NCBI GenBank assembly: GCA_029263115.1
Contig: JAJCYC010000083.1
Location: 1 to 48,032 of the forward strand
Reading direction: 5' to 3'
Length of the DNA: 48,032 bases
Source of the DNA: Pseudonocardia sp.
Lineage (GTDB): Bacteria > Actinomycetota > Actinomycetes > Mycobacteriales > Pseudonocardiaceae
A model generated the notes under the pieces. That model was given only the letters and a program-made list of their open reading frames with translations, had not been told where the DNA came from and ran no database searches. Both the position numbers and the translations under genes were made by a program. This document shows, in pieces, positions 1 to 10,066 of the stretch. The number at the start of each line of letters is the position of its first letter. Position 1 is the first letter of the stretch.

Positions 1-1182
1 GCCGAGCACCTCGTAGTGCAGGGCGACGGTGCGGCGCTCACCGGCGGTCTTGACCGCCAGCAGCGGCCCGAGCGAGCCGAACACCGTCCCGGCCTCCGGC
101 ATGAGCACCGCGTAGGAGACGGTGGTGAACCCGTCGTGCACGTACGACCTCGGAGCGGCCGGTGGGGCCTGCGCCGGCCCGGCCAGCGCCCACGGCAGCC
201 CCTCGACATCGGGCCGGGTCAGCGTGGTGTGCTGAAGCCCGGCGGCCTCCGCCGGGTTGAAGCCGGTGCGGATCGCCGACGCCAGCGCGGGGCTGGACAG
301 CCAGGACGCGGAGGTCACCCCGAGGGCCTTCACCGCGTCCTCGATGCCGTCCAGCACCCGGTAGAGCGCGTGGGCCCGACCGGCGACCCCGCCGCCGGCT
401 GCCGCGGCCGGTTTGCGCAGCGCAGACTCGGTGCCCGATACGGTCAGGAACAGTTCGTGGCGTACCGCCACTGACCCGACCGCCTGGTCCAGCTCCGCGG
501 TGGCCCGCGCCGCCAGGGGTGGTGCATCCGCGCTTTGGTTCCGGGCCCGCCACACCCGGTACTCGGTGCTGTCGTCGGGCACGGTGCGTACCAGTAGTGA
601 CAGCCGGTCCACCACGTCGCGGTGCCCGACCGACAGCAGCAGGCTGCCGAGGCGGTTGGCCAGCAGCTCGCACTGGGTGTCGGAGAGCATCCCGACACCG
701 CCGTGGGTCAGCCGCGCGGTGGCGCCCCACCGGCCGTCACCGGTGTCGTGAATCAGGCAGACCCGCCCCTGTCCCCGAAAGGTGGGGCCGTCCGGGAACC
801 CGAACCGGGCAAGTACTCCCGGCAGGTCGGGCTCTCCGGCTGGGGCCGGGATCCCGGCGGCGGCGCGGGACTGCCAGGCCGACCAGCCCAGGGCGGCCCC
901 GAGCTGGTGCAGCAGCAGATGTCCGAGCCACCGCGCGGCTGGGCGGCCGCGCACCGGGAGCACCACCAGGGCGGCCAGGACGCTGTCGATGACCGCGAGC
1001 GCCAGCGCCTGGCGCCAGCGGCCCGCGGAGAACGCCAGCAGCACCGGCACGAACAGCACCAGGCAGGTGGTGGCCTGCACCGGGGTCAGCCCCATGATCC
1101 AGCCCACGCGCTCCCGGTGGTTCAGCCCTCGGTACACCCTCGGGCCCGCTCCGGTCAGGGGCGTCGCGTTCGCCGTGCTCAC
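1..1182 (-). CDS. SCO6880-family / PrgI-like conjugal transfer (type IV secretion) protein, 3' end cut by window edge
   Basis: Not in the ORF track because it runs off the edge. Reverse strand from GTG at 1182 reads MSTANATPLTGAGPRVYRGLNHRERVGWIMGLTPVQATTCLVLFVPVLLAFSAGRWRQALALAVIDSVLAALVV... and stays open to base 1. Start overlaps the stop of the next gene upstream (GTGA). Confidence 0.75.
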   Translation of the reverse strand, partial: MSTANATPLTGAGPRVYRGLNHRERVGWIMGLTPVQATTCLVLFVPVLLAFSAGRWRQALALAVIDSVLAALVVLPVRGRPAARWLGHLLLHQLGAALGWSAWQSRAAAGIPAPAGEPDLPGVLARFGFPDGPTFRGQGRVCLIHDTGDGRWGATARLTHGGVGMLSDTQCELLANRLGSLLLSVGHRDVVDRLSLLVRTVPDDSTEYRVWRARNQSADAPPLAARATAELDQAVGSVAVRHELFLTVSGTESALRKPAAAAGGGVAGRAHALYRVLDGIEDAVKALGVTSASWLSSPALASAIRTGFNPAEAAGLQHTTLTRPDVEGLPWALAGPAQAPPAAPRSYVHDGFTTVSYAVLMPEAGTVFGSLGPLLAVKTAGERRTVALHYEVLG

Positions 1183-2634
1183 AGGATCACCGCCGCTTCC
1201 TCGATCTCTGCCGCCGAAGCGGCCCTGCCGCCGCCGCCACGTGGTCCACCTCGCGGACCGCCGCCATCGGGCGGCCGCGGCTGGCCACCAGGGGGGCCAG
1301 GGTCGGTCGGCGGAGGTTCGGGCGGTGGGTCCTCACCCGGTCCGGCCGCACCTCCGTACGTGCTCCCACGAGGCCCCTGGTCCGCCGCCGCGCCGGCTGC
1401 CGAAGCTGACGCGGGCGGGGGAGGGGTCGCCTCTGACCAGCCCGCACCGGCCGGAGCGGTCGCGGAACCACCGGTGGTTCCCGTCGGAGCAGTCGACGTG
1501 CCGCCAGCGGCATCGAAGCGGGAGGTGTTGGCCGTCTCCATGGCACCGACACCCCCGGACCCGCCAGCGGATTGCCCACCGGCGCCGCTGCTGCCTCCAG
1601 CGGACTCGAGCAACCCGCCGATGCCGGTGGTGGCACGCGAGGCGATACCCGAGAAGGCCTCCCGCAGTCCGGCCCCGGCCTGGGTGTTCGGGTCGACGAA
1701 CGCGAAGAGACGGAACAGCGCGAACGGGCACAGCAACGAGACCGCGAGGACACCGATCCCCGCCAGGAGGCCGACGACACCGGACTGGCCGGCGAGGGTG
1801 GACACACCCAGCACCACCGTGAGGGCCAGCAGCGGCTTCATCGCGATCGCCGCAAGCGTCCAGCGCAGGGTGCGCCAGTACCAGGAGGCGGTGGCCTGGG
1901 CCAGCAACCCGGCGGCGGAAATCGGGATGGTGGCGACCAGGACAAGGATCGCGGCCTGCCGCCAGATGATCTCGATGGCGTAGCCGAGCGCGACGGGCAG
2001 CACCCCGAACAGCCCGGCCAGGCCCAGCACCACCGCCTTGACCCCGTCGAGCGCTTGGGCGGAGGAGAAGGGGACGTGGGTCCAGGTGGCCGTGAAGTTC
2101 TCCGCCCGCAGCCCGGCGGACAAGATCGCGGTGGTCAACCCGTCGGCCAGTTCCAGCACGGCCACGACCCCGGCCACTGTGATCGCCAGCGCGATGCCGT
2201 AGGCGAGCGGGCCGGTGGCGGCGTGCCACATGCCTCGGCCGCCGCGCGCCGCCGAGATGGTCAGCTGCCAAAGGAACAACCCGAAGGCGATGATCCCGGA
2301 CAGCCACAGCAGCGTCGGCCACAGCGATCCCAGCGCGACAACCGACGGCCCACCCGGACCTGTGGGAGCGGCCTCGACGCCGGTGGTGATGGTGAACGTC
2401 GAGAAGCTGTCAACCAGCCCGAACACCGCCTGCAGCACCTCCAGGCAAGCCACCCAGACCGAACGCATCATCGAGTCCAGCGCTGAGCTCATCGCACCGC
2501 TGACCACATTGCCGATCGCCCCACCGACGCCGGTCTGACCGGGCACGGGGGCCGGGGCCGGCGGAGGTGGCGGCGCGGGAACCGGAACAGGCGGAACGGC
2601 CGGCGCGAGCGGCGTCCCGGGCATCATCGGTCGA
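1179..2634 (-). CDS. TrbL/VirB6-like multi-pass conjugal transfer membrane protein
   Basis: ORF 1179..2723; likely start MMPGTPLAPAVPP. Proline-rich N-terminus, many hydrophobic helices, Gly/Pro-rich C-tail, located in a conjugation block. Confidence 0.65.
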
Positions 2635-3487
2635 TCGCCTGGAAACCGACGTTGATGCTGTCCTGACTGCCCGGCCACGCGTCGGGACTGGCGGCGGCCG
2701 CCGCACCCGGGCTGATCCGCCACGTGCCGCCGGTAGGGTTGGCAGGGTCCGCCAGGTAACGCATCGCCTGGCAGTCACCCAGACCGATCGCGTTGATCAC
2801 TCGCTCCTGATAGCTCGTGGTCATCTCACCGAGCACGCAGACCACCGCGTAGCGGCCTCCGTCGAGCACCCCTTTGATCTGCGCGTGCGTCGGGACGAAG
2901 GAGAACGACAGTTCGGGGATCGCGCCGGTGGGCGACAGGTGGGCCGTCGCGCGCAGCGTGGTCAGGACCGAGGTCAGCTTCGCGGCCGCCGGCGACGGAG
3001 CACCCGGGGCGGCTAGCGACGCGTAGGCGCGCTGGTAGACGTCTGGATCACCGTCGCGCAGACCCTGGGTAGTCATCGCGGACAGCTGCGCGACGGCTCC
3101 CTCCGGGCTGCCGGGGAAGCCACCGGCGATCCAACCCCCGCCGGCTCGCGGAGCGGGTAACCGTAGTGGTGGTCGATCGGACTTGGGCGCGAGAGGCTGT
3201 GGCATGGCCGCCGCGAGGGGCAGATACGGCATCGGTCGAGTGGCCAAGGCCGTCTCGCCTGCCCAGTCCCAGTCGTCTTCCATGGCGGTCGGGGGTTGAG
3301 GGGCAGCCGGCGGGTGAGGGGTGAGATCCCCGGTGATCAGCCACGCGGCCAGCAGCACCGCCAGCACCAGGGCGGCGGCGAGACCGGCCAGGGTGAGGCG
3401 GGCGTGGCGGCGGGCGACCAATGCGGAGCCCTCCGCAACCATCGCGGACCGATCCGCTTCCAGGGTCGGTCCTGTCGTGATCCGCAT
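2624..3487 (-). CDS. Membrane-anchored conjugation-associated hypothetical protein
   Basis: MRITTGPTLEADRSAMVAEGSALVARRHARLTLAGLAAALVLAVLLAAW...; single N-terminal TM and extracytoplasmic domain; overlaps its neighbour. Confidence 0.6.
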   Translation of the reverse strand: MRITTGPTLEADRSAMVAEGSALVARRHARLTLAGLAAALVLAVLLAAWLITGDLTPHPPAAPQPPTAMEDDWDWAGETALATRPMPYLPLAAAMPQPLAPKSDRPPLRLPAPRAGGGWIAGGFPGSPEGAVAQLSAMTTQGLRDGDPDVYQRAYASLAAPGAPSPAAAKLTSVLTTLRATAHLSPTGAIPELSFSFVPTHAQIKGVLDGGRYAVVCVLGEMTTSYQERVINAIGLGDCQAMRYLADPANPTGGTWRISPGAAAAASPDAWPGSQDSINVGFQAIDR

Positions 3488-3492
3488 CCGGC

Positions 3493-3819
3493 TCACCCGC
3501 CGGCGAAGGTCGCGAGCAGCGTGTAGCCGGTGCCGTAGAGCAAGCCCCCGAACATGCTGCAGAGGATCATCGTGGTGCCCATCCGGCCGGCCCGGTGGTG
3601 ATCCCAGATCCGGCCGCCGGCGAACGCGATCAGCCCGGCGAAGAAGCAGGCGATCAGCGAGATTCCGGCGCCCCACTTGATGTAGGACACGACCTTGTTG
3701 ATCGCGGTCGCGGCGTTCCCGGGCGGCGGCGCCGGCGCCGGATCCGGCGGCAGCGTCTCCGGGCCGGGGAGATGGGCGAGCGTAGTCATCAACTCATGCA
3801 GCAGATGCGAGCTGAGCAT
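3493..3819 (-). CDS. Small two-TM membrane protein, pilin/VirB2-TrbC-like
   Basis: 108 aa with two hydrophobic segments (AGISLIACFFAGLIAFAGG; GTTMILCSMFGGLLYGTGYTLLA) in a T4SS context. Confidence 0.55.
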   Translation of the reverse strand: MLSSHLLHELMTTLAHLPGPETLPPDPAPAPPPGNAATAINKVVSYIKWGAGISLIACFFAGLIAFAGGRIWDHHRAGRMGTTMILCSMFGGLLYGTGYTLLATFAGG

Positions 3820-3864
3820 GGTGCGCCTTTCTCGGCGAAGTGGGGCGATGTCTCGGGAACCTGG

Positions 3865-4797
3865 TCAGCGGCGTCGCGGTCGTGGATGAGGCCGGCCGAG
3901 CAGTCCCCATCGACACAGCAACGGCGCGACCGCGGCCTGCAGGCGCCGGGAGGTGGGTTCCTCGGTGACCCCACCCAGCTCGGTGTGCTGCTCGTAGGGC
4001 ACGACCACGGCGTCATCGAGCAGCGCGGCTACCCGGGCGCCGGCCGCCCCGACCACGCCGGCTGGCCATCCCGCGCGCTTCCAGGCCGCCATCACCACCA
4101 GCTGCGCCGGTGCGACGGCCGCGCCGGCGCGCACCCATGGATCGAGCTGGGCGAGGGCGGCCTCGGCCGCCATCAGTGACGGGCGGGTCGCGCGCACGAC
4201 CAGCAGCGGCCGGGGTGCGGCCGGAATACCGGGCCGGAGCCAGGCCCCTGGCCCGGACAGCGGGTCGTCGGCCGGCCACAGCCAGCCCTGGCCCAGGTCC
4301 GCCACTGTGATCTCGACCGACGGCGCCGGGTCCAGAGCCCAAGCGGGCGGGGGCAGCCACGGGCTCAGGGCGTGCGGCTGGTCGGTCTCGACGCGAGCGA
4401 TCAGCGACCCGCCCACTCCGTCCCGCCAGGAGTACCGGGCCCACACCCCGCCGCTACCGCCGGTGGTCCACTGGCCGTCGGTTTCGCTGGCGCTGATCAG
4501 CCCCGAGCGCGCCGGGCCCGCGGTATCCACCAGCAGGGCACACCGTCCCGCCGCGCGCAGCGTGTCGGTCAGCGCGGCGGCGAGAACCGACGCGCCCGCG
4601 CCGGCCGAGCCGGCGAGCACCGGCAACACCACGCCGAAGGACCGGTAGTCCTGCCCGACGATCCGCGAGGTCGCACCGGGAACCTGAGCGCGCTCATCGG
4701 TCGCCGAGCTCCCGCCCGACTGATCCGGCTCGCCGGCGCTGCGCACGTACCTCGGGTCGGACGCGAGGCGGAGGAAGGGCGACAGGGCAGTCATCAC
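3865..4797 (-). CDS. Conjugation-associated hypothetical protein with MinD-like fold features
   Basis: 310 aa; VLAGSAGAGASVLAAALTDTLRAAGRCALLVDTAGPARSG; ATGA overlap with the next gene. Confidence 0.5.
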   Translation of the reverse strand: MMTALSPFLRLASDPRYVRSAGEPDQSGGSSATDERAQVPGATSRIVGQDYRSFGVVLPVLAGSAGAGASVLAAALTDTLRAAGRCALLVDTAGPARSGLISASETDGQWTTGGSGGVWARYSWRDGVGGSLIARVETDQPHALSPWLPPPAWALDPAPSVEITVADLGQGWLWPADDPLSGPGAWLRPGIPAAPRPLLVVRATRPSLMAAEAALAQLDPWVRAGAAVAPAQLVVMAAWKRAGWPAGVVGAAGARVAALLDDAVVVPYEQHTELGGVTEEPTSRRLQAAVAPLLCRWGLLGRPHPRPRRR

Positions 4798-5831
4798 GGG
4801 CCACCTTGAGGTTCGGGGCCCTGGTAGCCGCTCCGCGAGTCCTCGGACATCCCGACGGCTGCCTTGATCCCGACCAGCTTGTTCGCGCTGACCTTCGCGC
4901 CGGTGGCGCCGACGTCCAGACCGATGGCCTTGTCGCTGCTGCCGACGAACTCGTTGTTACGGATCGTGACGTCCTGGACCGCCTCGATCATGTAGGCCTG
5001 ACTGGAGCCGTACTCGCAGTAGTTGTTGCTCAGCAACCAGTTCGCGGAGATCCCGTCCCCGCCGCCACCGTCTCCAACGTCGCCGGGGCCCTCGGCCATC
5101 AGACACTGATTGTCGATGCTGTCGCACAGGTTGCCGCTGATCACGACGTTCTCGCTGGCCGGGCGGCCGCTGGTGAAGGTCTGCATGCAGTCGGCGTGTG
5201 CGCCGGAGCTGCCCGGGGAGATGTCGGTGATCGTGTTGTGCAGGATCCGCAGGTCGTTGCCGAAGAACCGCAGACCGTCGAAGTCGCCGCCGGTGGGGTG
5301 CTTGACGAGGTTGTTGGACGCGGTGATGCCGTTGCCGGTGAGCTCGATCCCGGGGGCCTCCGCGCCGAGTACCTGGAAGCCATCGACCACGACGTGGTCG
5401 GCGTCGACGCTGATGCCCCTGACGACCGACCGGCCACCGCCCGAGATGACCAGCGGTTGCTGGGCGGATCCGCCCTGCTCGATCGTCAGGCGGGAGTCGA
5501 TGTTCCCGTCGACGCACACGTGCGATCCACCACCGGCCGAGGACAGCGCTCGCCGCAGGCTTGAGGCGTCCGTCGCCTGGGCAGTGCAGTGCGTCGAAAC
5601 CGGGTCGGACTCCGTGGCCGCAGGGGTTGAGGTACCGGCTGCGGTCCCAAGCCCTGCAGCCGGCACCCCGGGCACCCCGCGCGATGCCGCTGCGCCACCG
5701 GGCTGGTCGTCCCCGGGCGGGACAACCACGATGATCACGGTGAGCGCCGCCGAGGCCGCGGTGGAGATCAGCGACGTCAGCACGCCAGCACCAGGCCACG
5801 ACGGGTGTTCATCGGTCGCCGCTCTCGTCAC
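4794..5831 (-). CDS. Secreted/membrane-anchored right-handed parallel beta-helix protein
   Basis: N-terminal hydrophobic segment LISTAASAALTVIIVVV; repeated N/G/V rungs (VVDGFQVLGAEAPGIELTGNGITASNNLVKHPTGGDFDGLRFFGNDLRILHNTITDI; VTIRNNEFVGSS). Confidence 0.7.
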   Translation of the reverse strand: MTRAATDEHPSWPGAGVLTSLISTAASAALTVIIVVVPPGDDQPGGAAASRGVPGVPAAGLGTAAGTSTPAATESDPVSTHCTAQATDASSLRRALSSAGGGSHVCVDGNIDSRLTIEQGGSAQQPLVISGGGRSVVRGISVDADHVVVDGFQVLGAEAPGIELTGNGITASNNLVKHPTGGDFDGLRFFGNDLRILHNTITDISPGSSGAHADCMQTFTSGRPASENVVISGNLCDSIDNQCLMAEGPGDVGDGGGGDGISANWLLSNNYCEYGSSQAYMIEAVQDVTIRNNEFVGSSDKAIGLDVGATGAKVSANKLVGIKAAVGMSEDSRSGYQGPEPQGGP

Positions 5832-7080
5832 CCGACGACCGCGAGGCCGAGCTCCGCGGCGAAGCCGCCGAGTCGCCGTCCGACCCGCACACAGTGATCT
5901 CTCGCGGACCCTGCTGATCACCGTCACCCTGCGAGTTGGGCATCGTCATGCAGCCCATCCCCGATAGCCACGGGATCCGGATCGTCCACCGTTCGCCGGT
6001 GCCTGCGCTCGAGGCCGAGGTCGCACCGGTGGCGGCGCCGTCGCGCGGGGTGCCCGACCCGATGGGAGCCTGACCCCTCGACCGGGACGGCTCTGTGGCG
6101 GGCGCTGACGGCGCACGTTGCCGATTGGGCTCAACGCACAGCACCTCATCCGGGCTTGCGCTCGCGGCGGCCCGGGCCAGCTCCGCGATGCTCACCGTCC
6201 GGGTGCACGCCACCGAGGTGGGGACGGACCGGTTGTCGGCCGCCGCCGGGAGGGAGGACCGAGCAGCCCCGCCCGGTGCAGGCAACGACACGTCAGGCGC
6301 CGGCGGAGCGTCATCGAAGTCACCCGACGAGTCCGACCCCGAGCCGGAGCGCGGCCGGACACCACCATCAGATGCCTCACTGCGCTTCTGGCCGTCCGAT
6401 CCGCTGTCGTCCGAACCCTGGCCGTCCGATCCGCTGTCGTCCGAACCCTGGTCGTCCGAACCCTGGTCGTCCGTGTCCTTCTCGGAGGACTCGTTGTCCG
6501 CGCCCCTCTGCTCGGACGCGCGGTCAGGAACCGCGGTGGACGCCGCCAAGCTGGACGGCGCCAGCGCCCGCGGCACCGGTGGGGTGGCGATCCTCGGGTG
6601 GCTGGCTGGGCCAGCTGCGCGGCCACCGCCCACCCCAGGAGTCACCTGCGGACCCTCGCCCTCCGAGCCAGCGCTCGCGGGCATGCCGGGGATCGGATCG
6701 GCCGCCGGAGCACGGTTCTGACTGTCCGCATCCGAGCTGGAGCCACCATCGGCCGGATCCGCGGCATCGGAGTCCTTACCCCCCGACTCCTCGTCCTCCC
6801 GATCGGACGACCCGGAGTCGCCGCCACTGGAGTCGCCGGCCCGCTCGGCGTCGGCCTCGGCGTCGTCCGACCCGGACCTGCCAACGCCGCCGGAAGGGTG
6901 CTCGGTCGCCCGTTCGGCGATGACCGTGCGCTTGCTCGGGGAGGCGAGCGCGCTGGACACAGCGGCCCAGGGCAGCTGACCGAGCGCGAGGGCCGCGACC
7001 AGGCCGGCGGCCGGCACGGATGTTGCTACCAGCAGCCGGCGGCGGCGGGGCGGGTAGTCCAGGTAGGCGGGGTATCTCAT
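5809..7080 (-). CDS. Membrane-anchored acidic Ser/Asp-repeat protein
   Basis: 423 aa; N-terminal TM then S/D/G-rich regions incl. DDQGSDDQGSDDSGSDGQGSDDSGSDGQ; ATGA overlap with the ATPase gene. Confidence 0.6.
   Translation of the reverse strand: MRYPAYLDYPPRRRRLLVATSVPAAGLVAALALGQLPWAAVSSALASPSKRTVIAERATEHPSGGVGRSGSDDAEADAERAGDSSGGDSGSSDREDEESGGKDSDAADPADGGSSSDADSQNRAPAADPIPGMPASAGSEGEGPQVTPGVGGGRAAGPASHPRIATPPVPRALAPSSLAASTAVPDRASEQRGADNESSEKDTDDQGSDDQGSDDSGSDGQGSDDSGSDGQKRSEASDGGVRPRSGSGSDSSGDFDDAPPAPDVSLPAPGGAARSSLPAAADNRSVPTSVACTRTVSIAELARAAASASPDEVLCVEPNRQRAPSAPATEPSRSRGQAPIGSGTPRDGAATGATSASSAGTGERWTIRIPWLSGMGCMTMPNSQGDGDQQGPREITVCGSDGDSAASPRSSASRSSGDESGDR
6391..6465. repeat. In-frame tandem repeat (30-nt unit twice, then a 15-nt partial unit)
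   Basis: gccgtccgatccgctgtcgtccgaaccctg at 6391-6420 and 6421-6450 identical; gtcgtccgaaccctg 6451-6465 follows. Confidence 0.9.
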
Positions 7081-8351
7081 GATCTCTGCCCCCTCTTGGT
7101 CGAGACGTAGTCAGTGGCGGGTGAGGAAGGCGCCCAGCTGAACTGCTCGGCGACGTGAGCGGCCAGTTCGAGGAACGCGTCCCGGGTGCGGGGTCGGAGA
7201 TCAGATAGCTCGATCTGGCCTCCGATGGCCAGATGCGGGTCCGGTGGGATGTCCACGACGGCGCGGCAGCGGGCAGCGAAGTGGGCCCGGATGGCCTCAG
7301 CGTCGACGTAGGGGCTGCAGCGGTCGAAGGCGAGGGCGACGATTGCGCGGCGCACCAGGTCGCCGTAGCCGTGAGCCTCGAGCCAGTCGAGTGTCTTGGA
7401 TGCTCGACTGGCCCCGTCGAGGTTGGGGGCGCCCGCCAGGACCAGGGTGTGGGTGCCGTCGAGCGCACCACCCATGGCGGAGTGCACGACGCCGGTACCG
7501 GAGTCAGTGAGGATGATGTTGTAGAAGCGGGCGAGGACCGCGACCACGGCCTCGTACTCCGTGCGGCTGAAGGCCTCACTCATGGCCGGGTCCTGCTCGG
7601 AGGCCAACACCTGCAGGCGCCCGGCCAGCGAGGTGTAGTGGGCCATGTCGGTCCACGAACTCACCGTGTCAAGGTTGTCGATCAGGTCGCGGATGGTGAT
7701 GCCGACGTGGCCGGTGAGTCGGTCGGCGAGCGTGCCGGCGTCCGGGTTGGCATCCAGGGCGACGATCCGGTCGCCTCGATGCTCAGCCAAGGTCAGGCCC
7801 AGACCGGCGGTGACCGTGGTTTTACCGACCCCGCCCTTCATCGACGACACCGTGATCGAGTGCCATCCGGACAGCTGAGTGCGCACCCTGCTGGTCAGCT
7901 CGCGGCGGGTTGCCTCGACAACCGAGATCCCGGGGTTCCACAGTCCGCCGGTCAGCACGTAGGCGGCCGAGCGCCATCCGCTCTCGGGGCAGGATCGACG
8001 CGGACGCACCACGGAGGACGGTTGGAACTCCGGCGATGGACGCCGCGCATCCAGCGACGAGCTCAACTCCGCACAGGCCACACTGCCGGGCCCAGCCGCG
8101 AGGCTCGCGCCGCTCCGCTCGGGCGACGAGTCTGCTGGAGCGGCACCGTCAAGGCGAGACGGTTCGACATCGGGCTGGGCGATGCCCTCGGGTACCGCCG
8201 CGCCCAGAACCTCCCTCCTGGGACCGCGTGGCGAGTCGGCCAGCGCGCAGGGGTGGTCGGCGTGGGAATGCGCGGCCTGGGACTCGATACGCCACGGAGT
8301 CATGGCCGAGTTCAGCCAGGTCGTGTCGCCTGGTGGCTGTGGTGCGGTCAC
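7077..8351 (-). CDS. MinD/ParA-like P-loop ATPase of conjugation locus
   Basis: MKGGVGKTTVTAGLGLTLAEHRGDRIVALDANPDAGTLADRL deviant Walker A; GTG start at 8351 chosen from the longer ORF to 8498. Confidence 0.75.
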   Translation of the reverse strand: MTAPQPPGDTTWLNSAMTPWRIESQAAHSHADHPCALADSPRGPRREVLGAAVPEGIAQPDVEPSRLDGAAPADSSPERSGASLAAGPGSVACAELSSSLDARRPSPEFQPSSVVRPRRSCPESGWRSAAYVLTGGLWNPGISVVEATRRELTSRVRTQLSGWHSITVSSMKGGVGKTTVTAGLGLTLAEHRGDRIVALDANPDAGTLADRLTGHVGITIRDLIDNLDTVSSWTDMAHYTSLAGRLQVLASEQDPAMSEAFSRTEYEAVVAVLARFYNIILTDSGTGVVHSAMGGALDGTHTLVLAGAPNLDGASRASKTLDWLEAHGYGDLVRRAIVALAFDRCSPYVDAEAIRAHFAARCRAVVDIPPDPHLAIGGQIELSDLRPRTRDAFLELAAHVAEQFSWAPSSPATDYVSTKRGQRS

Positions 8352-8389
8352 GGGTGCCTCCGGCTCTTTGCGCGGTCGGTGCGAGAGGG

Positions 8390-9355
8390 TCAGCTCGGTG
8401 CGGACAGATCCAGGCCGAGGTCGACGACCAGCCGCCCGTCGTGGTGGCGGCGCACCGGAGGAGCGAGCGGAACCCACCAACCCGCGCCCGACGCCCATCC
8501 GGGGGCGGACGGCGGGGGAGAGCTGGCCGGGAACGTGGCGTGCGGCGGGGTGGATTCACCCGGCGGAGGCCAGTCGGGGTCATTCGACGCACCCAGGCGG
8601 TCGCGCAGCCGAGACGGAGGCGGACCTACGCGCTCGTAGAGCGCGACCCGGGCGTTGATCTCAACTACGATCGCGCCCCGGAAATCCACCGTGCGCCCGG
8701 GCACGACCAGCTCGACCCGCTGCCGGCCGACCCCGGACCAACCCAGCACCGCCGACCGGGGGTCGGCGACGTACTGGCGAAGCGCAGCCTCCCGCCGTTC
8801 CGGCTCGTCCTCGTCCCAGGACAGATAGTCGGCGGCGAACCGAACCGCTACTCCGGTCGCTTCCGCGACGGGCACCTGCTCGTAGGCGCCGATGGAACGC
8901 CCCACCGTCGCCGATACGTCGGCCAGCGCGGCGGCTGGAGCCAACGACCTGCGGCGCTCACGCCACAGGTTTCCGCGGCCAGACCGAGAACGGTCGGTGA
9001 ACTCACTCCAGGCTGGCGGCTCCAGCCACAGCGGGGTGGCCGCGCCCTGGTCCGTGAAGGTCGGAGTTGCGATGAGGTCGCGCTCAGACCCCGCCGAGGA
9101 GCCGATCACCGCAGACGCGGACGCGACCGCCCTCGGATGGGCCAAGAAACGGGACGAGTCAGCATCGGCCGCCGCCGCACCGCTCACGAGGTGTCCGGTG
9201 GACCGGTTCGCCGGCGTGGCCGGTTCCACCGCAGAAACCTCGGCCGCGGCGGGTCGCGCCGGCGCCGGCGACAGCAGTTGCGGGCGGCCCGGGCGGTGGC
9301 CCGGGGCGATGCCCCAGGCCGGAACCGCCTCAGGCGTGGATCGACGAGTGAACAT
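8390..9355 (-). CDS. Conjugation-associated hypothetical protein
   Basis: 321 aa ORF collinear with the minus-strand conjugation block. Confidence 0.5.
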   Translation of the reverse strand: MFTRRSTPEAVPAWGIAPGHRPGRPQLLSPAPARPAAAEVSAVEPATPANRSTGHLVSGAAAADADSSRFLAHPRAVASASAVIGSSAGSERDLIATPTFTDQGAATPLWLEPPAWSEFTDRSRSGRGNLWRERRRSLAPAAALADVSATVGRSIGAYEQVPVAEATGVAVRFAADYLSWDEDEPERREAALRQYVADPRSAVLGWSGVGRQRVELVVPGRTVDFRGAIVVEINARVALYERVGPPPSRLRDRLGASNDPDWPPPGESTPPHATFPASSPPPSAPGWASGAGWWVPLAPPVRRHHDGRLVVDLGLDLSAPS

Positions 9356-9598
9356 CTCCTACTGGCCCTTCCCCCGCGAGCTGTCGATGCCGCAGCAAAG
9401 CCGGCCGCTACCTCTAGCACTCAGAAACCGCTGCACCGCGCTCGACGACTGTCGGCTATGGACGTCACTAGACCATGTCAGTAACACATATGCAAGAAAA
9501 AAATAGCTCAACTTGGCGTAGCGGTGCTTAGGCTGGCATGGTGAGCTAACGATCGGGCCAGGTCGGCGACGGTCTGGAATCACGAGAGGTCCATCGAA

Positions 9599-10066
9599 GT
9601 GAGTGACAGCGAAGTTTCGGGCATCGGATCAGCACCGCCGCGCATGATCGCCGACAAGCTCAACCGGCTGTTCGAGGTCCTGCACCCGGCCGGGGGTCGG
9701 CCGCTGACGAACCGGGAGCTCGCGGTGCGCATCCGGGAGCAGGGCGGTTCGATCTCGCAGGCCTACATCTCGCAGCTGCGCAGCGGGATCAGGGGCAACC
9801 CGACTCTCGAGCACCTGATCGGCATCGCTACGGCTTTCGGGGTGCCCGCCGGCTACTTCACCGATCCCGAGGTCGCCGAACGCGTCGATGCCGAGCTGGA
9901 CCGTCTGATCCAGATGCGACAGTCCAGACCCGAACTCGCCGAGATCGCCGAGATGCAAGTCAACATCAACATGCGTACCGCCGAGCTAGACGACACCGAG
10001 CGAGAGGCCTTCACCGAGATGGTGCAAGCCTTCTGGCGGCGCCGAGGCCAGCGGCGGGATCGGTGA
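9599..10066 (+). CDS. XRE-family helix-turn-helix regulator (EspR-like architecture)
   Basis: NRELAVRIREQGGSISQAYISQLRSGIRGNPTLEHLIGIATAFGVPAGYFTD is a typical XRE HTH. Confidence 0.8.
   Translation: MSDSEVSGIGSAPPRMIADKLNRLFEVLHPAGGRPLTNRELAVRIREQGGSISQAYISQLRSGIRGNPTLEHLIGIATAFGVPAGYFTDPEVAERVDAELDRLIQMRQSRPELAEIAEMQVNINMRTAELDDTEREAFTEMVQAFWRRRGQRRDR

Noticed and set aside
622-1983. Long plus-strand ORF (453 aa) and other long ORFs opposite the conjugation block
   Set aside because: Low-complexity P/A/G/R translation antisense to better-supported membrane/T4SS genes; typical of high-GC shadow ORFs.
7233-8639. 468-aa plus-strand ORF
   Set aside because: Antisense to a clear Walker-A ATPase gene; no recognisable motifs.
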